A stretch of 64,000 nucleotides of DNA from Adenanthera pavonina. Lineage: Eukaryota > Streptophyta > Magnoliopsida > Fabales > Fabaceae. Numbering within the stretch: the first letter of the stretch is position 1; every line of letters starts with the position of its first letter. The position numbers and the translations under genes were made by a program. Where the stretch lies: the NCBI GenBank assembly GCA_026686845.1, contig JAIVEN010000012.1, forward strand, positions 20,214,501-20,278,500. Reading direction: 5' to 3'. The notes beneath the pieces were generated by a model. It saw only the letters and a program-made list of their open reading frames with translations, did not search any database and was not told the origin of the DNA. Shown piece after piece: positions 36,771 to 46,891 of the stretch.

Positions 36771-37186
36771 CTGCATAGTTGAAGAAACAAAAGAAAGAAT
36801 TCTGTGGACCATGTGCATTCAAAGAATCCCTAAATTTTTTCTGTCTGGACAGAAAACACATTTGAATATGGGTAACCCACGGTCAGCAGCAATTTTTTTT
36901 TACTGTGATCATACTTTTTCTCATTACATTAGGAAATAGATAAGTGGTGAGAATTCCTAAACACAAGGCATCCAGAGAAGAAAAACAACATATATGTTAG
37001 CATCATTCAAAAGTCATCTGAAACTAGTGATTGTAACATACTAATCTTTAACCAAGTCCACCAACATTGGTAATTGCTTTTCCTTTCAAACCTTGAGCGG
37101 ACAGGTTATGAAATAACCTTCACTACATACAGTATTTAGTGCAACTAGCAACTATAAAATGCAAAGCAATAAACCCAACCATAGGC

Positions 37187-40100
37187 TCAGCTTCTCCTAG
37201 ACCGCTTCCGTTGCCCATTTCCTGATATACAAGCATAAACCTCATCACGAACCTTGTTCTTACAATGATTGACTAACCACCAAATCAAATCCTCCCGAAA
37301 TTGCTGAAATTGTGCCTGAACAACATTGGGAACTTCACAGTGAGACAACACAAAATATCTTGTTCTGTTTTCTTTGAATTTAATTTTTTTACCTCTGTGT
37401 ATTCATCTATGGTATATTGTCCCTTCACTGTGTTATCCCATTCTTGTAAGCATTTAATCACATGAAGACCACAATCATGGCTACATATAAAAAAATTACA
37501 TAAGTTTAACTGAAAACATTAAGAAATAACACGAGTTTAATTGCATATTTACGTGTTATGTTGTAATGGGATAGGGGAAAAGTGGACTTTTAGGCATGGC
37601 AGCTTGGTATAGTGTTGAGGTTTCACTGTCTTCAGTATCACTTGGAAGCAATCCTTCTGCAATCAGAATTTCATACATGAACACATCAGTCCACCATAAA
37701 ATGATCAAAAAGCCCATACACACAATAAAGAAAGCTTACCACAAAATTTGCCATCCTTTTTTTCTCTTTGTCAATCTTGAACACTTGGGCCAAGGAATCA
37801 AGGATGAAGAACGTATTGGACTTTGACTCAATAACATAAGTCCACCAATGATTTAGGAAACATGTGGGGGCAAAGATAAAGTCACAATCAGCAATATTGT
37901 AGCCAACAGACTTAGGCATTATGTCATTCACCACAAGATCCATTTTCCACTTTTGCTGCAACTCCAACATAGTTGCCTACACAATAGCATAATAAACCAG
38001 TATGTCTTAAACAGAACCATATATAGAGTAGTAAATCTACAATGTTTTCAATAAAACCACACCTACCGTAATCCAAGGATTTAGAATATGTCGACGAACA
38101 CCATCTTTGCTACTCTTTTGGTCACCAACTAGTGTTTTTCCGACCATATGAATAATCTGTAAATCAATAATGCAACCTGAAGACCACATGATTTTGGAAA
38201 TTATAATGAATTGGCATAAATGCTATCTAAGTGTGAAAGCTCTTGTACCGTATTTCTTAAACACTTTCTATGACCAATGCTTGTGCAATCATCTCTAGTG
38301 AGGTGGAAATCATACATCTCAACAACCACCCTGTGTATCATATAGATGAGTAAGTTAATATTATAAAAAACAATAATAATGTTTCCAGCCAAATTAAATA
38401 GCATATGAAAGAATTACTGATCGCGTTCTACAGGCTCAGGCCATCATGTGCAAAATTCATATAATTCTTTCTTATTGATAGATGACTTGCCCTTTCCCTC
38501 CCCCTTCCCCTTTAAAGGTTGTTGCATATAAGGTGACATCTTCGGAGCTTTCCTGCCGCGCTGAGATCTCCTAACGGGCGGCTCATCGTTGGCCTTCCTC
38601 TTTGATGATTCATCATTGGTGGATGAATCTGGCGAATCCTGGCCATCATTGCCCTTTTCTCGATCATCGTCATCTCTATGACCGATATGTTCCTCTTTAT
38701 CACTGTCATCATCATCTTCATCTTCATCTTCATTCTCTGCATCTTTTCCATCACCATCATCTTCATCTTCATTTTCTCCATCTTTCTCAGATTCATCACC
38801 ATCCTGTGCCTTTTGCCCCTCCTCACTTGACAGAGATATATGGTCTTCCACGTTTTCCTCTCCTTCACGATCACCCTCCCTCGAACTTTGACGTCCATCT
38901 CTTCCAACAAGGAGATTTGTTTGCAGTCAGAGGAGGTCTTGATGAACTTCATTTACACATCTTACTACCTTTTCCCATATTTGTTTAATTTCCTACAGAA
39001 AAACAGCAATATCAGTTCAAATTATTATAGAAAAACTAATCATGCTTCAAAGTTGTTATGATTTCCTTACCGGATGTGTGAATGTGCCTACTGGAAGCTC
39101 ACTTGAAGTATTTGTGGATGAGGATTCATGTAAAAGTCCATGGATACTGGTTCTTTCTATATGAACCCGATTCTTTATCCTATCTTGGTCCCAGTATCCT
39201 ATTACACTTTCTCCATCAAGTCTAGGTGGTGGCCTCAAATGGTCATGTTGGAAAAAAAATATCTGTTCAAAGGATATTCATTATATACTTCAAACATTTA
39301 TACAAAAAAAAAATACAAATTTCATATGGATCATACCAGCAGGAAAAAGAGGCAGCCACCAACAGTCTTCTTCTTTTGCCCTCCACGCAAGGACCCCTTG
39401 TATGATGCAATTTCTTTGCTTAGCTCAGATAATATATAATCGCACTAGTCCCAATCTTTCCCTACTCCCTTTCTGCAGATTGCCTTCACAATTCTATCGG
39501 AGCATTTTGTGCTAGAGGTGGGGCAAAGAAATGTCCCAAGTGTGAAGACCATGAAGAGGGTTTCAAACTTCTTCATATCCTTTCCACTGAGAATCATATC
39601 CTTCAAATCAACTAGCCGTTGTCCAACAAATTGCCTCTTCATTGCCTGAAACTCAGTGCGATCAACACTTAAATTAATTTCCTTCCCACCGCAAGGTAGC
39701 CCAAGTATTGATTTCACATCTTCAGGTTGAATAAAATATTTCCTGCCTTTAATCACAAGTGTTCTAGTAGGAGGATCAAAGGCAAGCAACAGGTGCTCAC
39801 ACAATTCCCACGGTAATTTTTTACATCCAAATTGTAATAAGGATCCAAATCCCATTTCTTCAACCTTCTTCTTCAGTCTTTCATGCTGGTTGACATAGTC
39901 AACCACTTCCTTAAATTGACTTGGAGAGCATCGGGTTAAGAAGGGTGGTCCACTTCTTTTTCTCCCTTCTTCTTGTCGTTTTCCTCTCTCCTCAAGGGCT
40001 CTCTTCTCATATATAGCCTTTTCAGGCTTTGATAGCCTATTCCATGCTGCACGTATAGCCTCGTTTGCATCAATAACATTCTTGTGTACTCCTTTATTTT

Positions 40101-40250
40101 TGGAATGAAATTCTTTCCTGCACAAAAAAAACCAATAAAACACACATTACATACAAACAACTAACAACATAACATTATATCAAAATTGGAATTTCAATCT
40201 TACATAAATTGTATGAAACCAGTAATTCTTCAACCTTCACCTTTCGCCAT
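37187..40250 (-). pseudogene. MULE-borne Ulp1-like (C48) cysteine protease gene with four in-frame stops
   Basis: Ten minus-strand exons with consensus GT-AG sites: 40250-40204, 40117-39337, 39262-39071, 38992-38418, 38330-38249, 38156-38067, 37976-37740, 37656-37553, 37480-37393 and 37315-37187. They sum to 2325 nt (775 codons), with phases agreeing at every junction. Order: an HMG-box-like N-terminus (about 8-60); a plant Ulp1-associated helical region like DUF1985 (about 85-250); an acidic tract and basic RRSQRGRKAPK (about 380-510); then the Ulp1 catalytic domain. Catalytic residues are His632 (LNHWW), Asp649 (FILDSL), Gln700 and Cys706 (HDCG). Ulp1 enzymes cleave SUMO or related tags. 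In-frame stops lie at codons 7 (40230-40232), 240 (39445-39447), 362 (38927-38929) and 523 (38444-38446), so a full protein is not expected. A C-terminal fragment with the intact protease domain could still be made from a downstream start. Confidence 0.85.
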
Positions 40251-40887
40251 TATTGGTTTATTTACCTGTGAAAGAAAAATTTTGTCACTAATCACATAGA
40301 ACAATTATGTGATTAAACCTCTTCCCACAAGATAGAAGCCGAACTTGTTTTGGCACCATGAGTAATGCAACCATTAGGCAACCTCAAGTGGTAGAAAAAT
40401 AGGAAATCTCCAATAAAATGCATTTTAAAAATTTTATTATTTATCATGCCAATAACATAAACTTTTCTTCAATACATTAAATATGTAGAATAATATACAA
40501 CACATACTACCTCGACTTCCATGCACTTATTTCGATCATATCTATTGTACATTCAATTTAATCCTCCAGAAATCATTTTTGTTAATCTAATCATTCAATT
40601 GTCAAAATATTAACCATTTCATTTCATTTCTCATCCAAACTTTAACAACACATAAAAGAATTTGCTCACTTTCACGTTATTTGCTACCTAATACTTTGGG
40701 TTAAATTTACCAACCAACAATGTCAAATTCTATTGATGGTTAAGTTTGGCATTAATCATTAAGGGACTAAACTGAAAATGATCTGCAGCGGACCAAATTA
40801 AAACAAGTTCTCATGTCTGTAAAGGACCAAACTATTTGGTTCTGTGTATGTGTAAAGAGAAAGAGAGAGCATGAAAGAAAGGCCATA
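40251..40887. other. Spacer upstream of the Ulp1 start
   Basis: On the minus strand a pyrimidine-rich acceptor (TTTCTTTCACAG) ends at about 40267, just before the Ulp1 ATG. This suggests that a 5'UTR intron reaches back towards the LRR fragments and right TIR. The rest is AT-rich without genes. Confidence 0.4.
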
Positions 40888-41437
40888 CTTGAGAGACCTG
40901 GCTAGAAACTTCGGCAATGGTCCACTGAGATTGTTATAAGACAAGTCCCTGAATGTTTAGTGTTACCATATCAGCATAAATAAGAATGTTTAGTGATTTT
41001 GCCACATATATTGTTGTTCTGCAGTTACCTACATTAATCAATCAACAAATTGAGATTAGAAATGTCAAAGACAAGGGAAACACATTAACACAATGGGTTA
41101 AAACTCTAAACAATCAATTTGCAATTAGAATTATAGTAAACTTTCTCAGAGTTTGATAGTGACAAATATTGGTTACAAAAGTTATTCACAGGCATGGAAA
41201 ATAGACTACACTATCAGAGGTAAAATATGTTTCACAATGTCGCGATGATAACTATATTTCCAAACCTTAATGAAACTCTATTCCCCCAAAATATCAGAAA
41301 TAAAGTAAGGCACAAGGAATCAGAAAAATTTAGCAGCAGCTAGAAAAAATGGCAAGGTTACCTCACACTTGTCGAAGATTTGTCAAATTTCCTATGGCTC
41401 CTGATAAAGTTGCAGAAACAGACTGGCCCGAGCTCCC
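40888..41437 (-). pseudogene. Captured exon fragments of an LRR receptor-like kinase (NIK/SERK-type ectodomain)
   Basis: Three minus-strand pieces keep the order and sequence of a receptor-kinase LRR region. Piece 1 (41437-41362) follows a TTTTGCAG acceptor and encodes SATLSGAIGNLTNLRQV. Piece 2 (about 41024-40990) encodes LQNNNICGKIT. Piece 3 (40950-40888) encodes RDLSYNNLSGPLPKFLARSLK. These match the LRR consensus of NIK-type kinases, where the three motifs are normally separated by further repeats and followed by transmembrane and kinase domains. Here the intervening repeats, transmembrane segment and kinase are absent. It is a Pack-MULE-style captured host fragment in the same orientation as, and upstream of, the Ulp1 gene, and might act as leader sequence for it. 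It cannot encode a receptor. Confidence 0.75.
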
Positions 41438-43430
41438 CTGCAAAACCCAGAAGAAAAAAAAATGAACTCGTCAAGTGTCTGAGTCTCTGAGAAAGCAAAA
41501 CGCAATAAAGAAGATCTCGCAAGCCTATAATAAGGGAATCAGGAGGGCAAGTGATTATGACCATATTCATGCAATTCCTCGCACACCATTATCAAAGTGA
41601 TTTGGATTTAGAGGTGACTCCAAAACATGCACTACCCTTTAAGGGGAAGGAGAGCCTTTCAAGTAAAAAAACTTAGATAAGAACAAAGCAATCATAATGT
41701 TGTGTAATGAAAAAAAAAAAGTTTTCTCTTTTTTATTCCAAATTGCAACTTATTGGTACTTTAATGCTTTTAGGCTAAAAAGAACGCCTTGAGAAAATTA
41801 TTAAAAGTCAAAGCAAAAAAGTGGATGAACAATATGACATTTCTTCTCCAACTTTCTAATAAGAAAAGTAAAAGAAAGTCAACATTCCCTGGGAAGTATC
41901 AATCAGGCATCTGTAAAGCACCGTCAAAAAGTCCTTTAAGCTACTCCAAAAGATGCTTATAAATGTTCAAAGACTCTATTGTGAATGCACAAAAGGCTAG
42001 TGTATAGGTATAAGACTTCACATAAGGAGCAAGGAAGGTAAAAAAAGGAGTATAACTTCCACTGCACGCCATTCTAAGGATGAATGGGACCATAAAAAAT
42101 AGAGGCTTATTCACTGACACAGAAGTTGAGCTTCAAAACACCACAAATAGCATCTATTAAACCATACGGTCTTTTCAACAAAAGGCAAGAAGGCAGCCCA
42201 TGATGCAAATTATTAGACAGAGGTTATGATCGCCTTGATCTCATAAAAATATGCATTACGATAAACATCAACATTGATAAGCATCCAAAAAAAAGAAAAT
42301 CAGAACAACATTTTTAAAATACAAAAACAGAGTCACAAAATATTAAAAATAATTTCAGGTTTCTCTCAAAATTTCAGTCTACTATACACTCCATTGAAAA
42401 AGAGATCACTGCATCATAGATAATACAATTAATTCTTCTTTGTCGGGAAAGAACTATAAAAAATCACTGCAGTTTCATCTATTTGTATAGAATGCAGAAC
42501 TGGCACAGCATATAATTTCCAAGACATGGACTCAAATATTCAGAGAGAAGAAAACCTTTGCAGCAACATTCGGGTCACTTATCTCTGAACTTAATAGAAA
42601 TATGGAAGACAAAAAAACGAATTGTAAGAATCTGCGCAAGATCAACCTGATAGATTAAAAATCAAACATCATCATTATTCAACCACACCCCCCCCCAAAA
42701 AAAAAATCTAGCCACTTGCAGGCATGCAAATCCAAGATGAGGAACTAAGATTTCTCAGAAGCTTACTATACTCCTGAATTATTGTGTTTTGAACTGTGCA
42801 CAAAATCTACTGGATTATGCAAGGCGATAAATACTTAAGCTCGTTGGAATTGGATGATCGTACATACAAACAAAGGCTCAAACTCAAACAGACAAACAAC
42901 TAAGTTTTTCTTTCAGCGACGCAACTTGATGCCTACACCATGATAGATTACCAGATACGTCCAAAGCTTAAGTAAATAGAAAACAAAGATTTGCTTGATT
43001 TCCATGTTTTAGAAAGTGACAGAACCCAAACAAAAACTATAGAATATATATGAGAACTAACAGACCTTTATGAAATTAAGATAGCAAAAGAGACAAACCA
43101 TCAGAATGGCAAAATTGCCTGGGTACAAAACAGGGAATAAAAGCAGAAAATAGAAAAATAGTTTATGCTCCTTTCGTTTTAAAGCAGAAAATAGAAAAGC
43201 AGAAAACAGCGACAATGCGAATCAAACTGACCACGGCAATGCGAATCAATGATGAGAGGCCACCAACGCGACAAGATGACGTTTTCCGATGACCATGGTG
43301 CTCGTTTCGTTTGCAAAATACCTCCCTCCGTCTCAGAGCTTCGACAGCGTCTCACCGAGTCAGGCCGTCAGCGATGAAAATGTGGGAGTTAGGGCAGTCT
43401 CTTAGCATCAACGTTAAGGGACACTTCATT
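41438..43430. other. Internal MULE sequence between LRR fragments and right TIR
   Basis: Mostly AT-rich with no confident gene. The last 200 bases (about 43200-43430) are more GC-rich and on the minus strand could be a TIR-driven 5' exon, with ATG at about 43296 in an ACCATGG context but a stop after 18 codons. A small direct repeat, AAAGCAGAAAATAGAAAA, occurs at about 43142 and 43182. Other captured exons may hide here. Confidence 0.4.
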
Positions 43431-43562
43431 AAGGGTAGTGTAGTTATTTCATTTCAATCTTTTGGGACAGTTTTGGACCTTAGTCTGTTTCTGTAATTTT
43501 AAAATATTTGGATCCATAATTGACATTAAATGTAATTTTTAATCTTCAAATATCATTCTCCC
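43431..43562 (-). repeat. Right terminal inverted repeat of the MULE
   Basis: This is the reverse complement of the left TIR with 15 differences in about 131 aligned bases. Fourteen of these are C or G in the left arm read as T or A in the right arm. The outermost bases GGGAGAATGA are identical in both arms. Confidence 0.9.
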
Positions 43563-43571
43563 AAAAAAATA
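43563..43571. repeat. 9-bp target site duplication, right copy
   Basis: AAAAAAATA directly follows the right TIR and is identical to 19196-19204. Confidence 0.9.
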
Positions 43572-45503
43572 ATTCAAATTGGGTTGGGTTAACATCATGG
43601 AGCCCGCAATTGCAACCAACTTGAAAATTGACTTGGCTGAATGTGACTAGGTGGGACACCACCAACCGTGCCTCCGACGCCTCTATCATTATTGGTCAGG
43701 AAGGCACACCTCTAACTTTATTGGCCAACCCTAACAAGACTGAAGTGTCAAATCAGAGTCGCAAATGTGTGTTTATCATAATTTTCTATTGGTTTTCGGA
43801 CGCACAACTTTTCAAAGGCCTCCTATTTTGAAAGTCTGTGAATGATGTGATGTGCCTTTTTAACTTCTCCCCATTTATTGCATCAAAATGTGGCGTTTGG
43901 GATAATAAAATAAAAATTGGACCGATTAATTCAACTATTTTAATCAAGAACCAGTTCTTAGTTAAATCTGTAAGGAGATAACTGGGAGATAAATATCCAA
44001 AATTGTATTTTTCCCATGTGAAGTTATGCAAATGTTTGGCTATGATAATAATAATAACTTAATAAAAAGATAAATATCAATGGATAAAATACTATTACGA
44101 ACATAAATATCCACCTTGACACATCACACTTTCCAATATATATTTAGGTGTTGTGGGGTGAGAGGTTGAAGATAATTCTACAATCTAAAAATCAAATAAT
44201 AAAAGAAAATAGCTAGGACGTAGGTCCTTCTTTCCCCAAATAGTAAGTAGGTCTAATGTCTATTTTTTATTTTAAATTTTTTTTTATAATTTTATTATTG
44301 CATTTTATGATACATATTATTTATTTATAATTTTACAATTTTTTATGATCATGGATTTGAACGAAAATTCAATCACTTTACAGTTGCATCATCTTAGAAA
44401 TTATTTTTCCATGTTGCATTTTTTTAAAAGAAATATTATGTTTTTTTTTGGAATTAAATCTTCTCTTTTTACATTTGGATGATTAATTTATTTATCTTTT
44501 AAGTATATATTAAAATATAATAATTTAATTAAAATTGGTTCAATTCCAATTTGACCTCAAACTATTCAATCTTGAATTGTTATTTTGACCAATTAAATGA
44601 TCAATCCGATTTTCTTAATATATACATATATGATAAATGCATGCACCCTCCACTCTGTATTTAGGGAGAATTGGAAGTAGAATATGTATTATATTAGCCT
44701 TTTCCCATTACTTTATTATATTAGCTTTTCAAATTATTATAAAATGCTCATTTAAATAAATTTTTTTATTTCTAAATTATATTATTATGTATTGTCTTTT
44801 TATCCTTTTCTTTTTAAATTTTTCTTCAGTTTTATTATTACTTATTATTTTAAATTTAATATTTATATTTTATTCTTATTCATATGAAATAATCAACATA
44901 AAATTAAAATTTATTAATGTAATTATAACCGATTTAATCATAATTAATTAATTACAGTGAAATTATTGAATCTTAAACTAATACCCCATCTCATTAAATG
45001 ATTGGTTCAATTTTGGTAACATTGATATAGAGCCATCCTTCTTTTTTTCGGCTCTTAGTAAAATAGAACTTTTTAGCCCTAAATCCTTTTCTTCCCATCC
45101 TCTATTCAATTGATATTTTAAAAAGAAAAACATATTTGTGTCTAATATATATTAGATATGATATACGGATTGTATTTTATGATATGCATTATTAGTTTTT
45201 TTTCTTTAAAAAATTCTAAAATATCTTAAAAATTTATTAAAAAAATTCAACTTTTGGTTACTTATTTTAGATATTGTTATTATTGTTGAAATGCTTAGTT
45301 AAAATTTAATTTTGTTGAATATATTCATATAATTTGTTTTAATATTAATTGATATAATGAAGGGCTATGATTTATGATGTGCATGCAATGCACTCAGAGG
45401 AACGAATGTGCACTGAAAATTCTACTTTTTTTTTTTAATGTAGTATCAAACAAATAAAGGACCTAGCAATGCCATTATTGCCCCGTGAAATGCTGAAACA
45501 CTT
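43572..45503. other. Unit 1 sequence right of the MULE, non-coding
   Basis: It aligns with 53240-55480 in unit 2 and partly with 63140-64000 in unit 3, starting at TTGGGTTGGGTTAACATCA. No gene is seen. It includes the second copy of the CTTAGTAAAATAGAACTTTT tract (about 45050). Confidence 0.5.
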
Positions 45504-46057
45504 CACGTCTATTTGGTTTCATTTTTGAAACTAAATTTCAACTCAAAGCATAATTTGTTACACATTTTGATATATTTGACTACCACAGTAAACCACGTTG
45601 GAAATTGAGTTTTTCTCAAAACTCCATTAAATCAGAATTAGTTTGTAGATTACTTCCCCATTTTACTTCTTTATTTCTATTTACATTTATTTTAAAATTA
45701 GATAAAAATGTACCAATTTAAAGAAGAAAAATTAAAAAAATAAAAAGAATAAAAATTTTATAAAATTTTTCCTATCTAATAACTAAAATGTTCCTTCAAA
45801 ATTTTATTTTTTATAAACTATAATGTATAAAAAAATATTATATCAAATATATTATATTTTTAATTAAATAAATATAAATTAAATTTTAGTTCAAGTAAAT
45901 TAAATTGATTATAAAATAAAGTTTAATTTTAATTTAAAAAAATTATGAATTTTATTAAAATTAATTTTTAAATAAATTATCTAAATATAAAAATATTAAC
46001 GAAAAATCAAAAACTAACTCTGCAAAAAGTCATTTTTAATTAGCTGAAAGCGACGGT
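45504..46057. mobile_element. MITE family member, copy 2
   Basis: This 554-bp AT-rich insert is flanked by CACTT on both sides (45499-45503, 46058-46062). Unit 2 reads through the site without it (AATACTTATATTATATGC near 55490). The interior is homologous to 15881-16462 and 46179-46725. No coding capacity. The duplicated bases could be fewer than five. Confidence 0.7.
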
Positions 46058-46178
46058 CACTTGTATTATATGTGCATGTACCTCCCTGTCAGGCGCGTCG
46101 GTAGAGAAACCCCACATGAATAGAAAATCACTTCTCGCTGATCTACACACCACTACCAAAGCACCTACATTATTCTAA

Positions 46179-46725
46179 GGGCTGTTTGATTTCACTACTA
46201 CTGAAATTACATTTTGATCCAAAACGTGATTTGATTTATTTTATATGATATTTAGCAATTTTTTCATTTCTTGTTAAGATAATCATTGGACTTACTTTTC
46301 CATTCTCCTTCTCTATTTTTGTCTATATTTATTTTAAAGTAAGATAAAAATGAACCAATAAAAATAAAAAAAATGAAAAATTAAAAAACTAAAATTTTCA
46401 TAAAATTTCTTCTATCTATTAACTAAAATATTCTTTTAAAATTTTAATTTTCATAGATCATGACCTGTAAAAAAATGTTATATCAAATATATTATATTAT
46501 CAATTAAATAAATACAGATTAAATTTTAAACCAAGTAAATTAAATTAATCATGGGATGAAGTTTAAGCTAAATTTAGAGAAAAATTATGAGTTTTGTCAA
46601 AATCAATTTTTAAATAAATCATCCAAACATAAATACGTTGATCCAAAACCAATTTTTATCATAATCACGTAACAAAATTAATTCTATCAAAACTTATTTT
46701 TAATCAATTGAAAACCAAACGGGAC
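46179..46725. mobile_element. MITE family member, copy 3 (TAA duplication), in the GST1 promoter
   Basis: The 547-bp body begins GGGCTGTTTGATTTC, and the right end, reverse-complemented, reads GTCCCGTTTGGTTTTC. TAA flanks both sides (46176-46178, 46726-46728). The GST2 copy has the intact empty site CCTAAGCTGCTCTC at about 55598. A TAA duplication and GTTTGG-type ends fit Tourist (PIF/Harbinger) MITEs. The insertion ends about 80 bp upstream of the GST1 TATA box and so separates the core promoter from its original upstream sequence. Confidence 0.85.
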
Positions 46726-46803
46726 TAAGCTGCTCTCCCAGCAAGAACCACCCACCTAATATTAAAATGCAAAAGCAAACACGGCTTGTGTCTCCGCTGG
46801 AAC

Positions 46804-46812
46804 TATAAAATA
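46804..46812 (+). promoter_or_regulatory. TATA box of GST1
   Basis: TATAAAATA, 88 nt upstream of the GST1 ATG. The equivalent in GST2 is TATAAAG at 56290-56296. Confidence 0.7.
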
Positions 46813-46891
46813 ATGGAGGGTGCAACCTCTAGTTCTTCATTGACCCCTGTAACACAGTCTGTTTCAGAACGGTGTGGTTGAAGTTGAAGCC

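Larger units (their letters stand above)
19205..43562. mobile_element. 24.4-kb Mutator-like element (MULE) with transposase, satellite array, Ulp1 gene and captured LRR fragments
   Basis: It is bounded by terminal inverted repeats of about 132 bp (19205-19337 and 43431-43562), both starting GGGAGAATGA, and by a perfect 9-bp target duplication. Inside, left to right, are a MuDR-type transposase gene (+), a 13.4-kb 116-bp satellite, a ten-exon Ulp1 protease gene (-) with stop codons, and fragments of an LRR receptor-kinase gene (-). The flanking DNA is continuous in tandem units 2 (about 53.2 kb) and 3 (about 63.1 kb), which lack the element. Family context: plant MULEs carrying Ulp1-like genes (KIMULE, CUMULE types) and Pack-MULEs carrying host gene pieces are known. 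The combination with a large internal satellite is, as far as I know, unusual. At 24 kb it is very long for a TIR-bounded MULE. Confidence 0.93.

Noticed and set aside
37596..37826. 76-codon plus-strand frame
   Set aside because: It is antisense to Ulp1 exons 7 and 8 and the intron between them.
38512..38988. Overlapping Lys/Met-rich and His-rich frames (minus 38512-38952, plus 38602-38988)
   Set aside because: They are other-frame readings of the acidic GAT/GAA tract of the Ulp1 exon 38418-38992. Low-complexity codons keep several frames open.
43255..43300. Short ATG frame near the right TIR (ACCATGG context)
   Set aside because: It stops after 18 codons and no good donor follows, so I kept it only as possible leader sequence.
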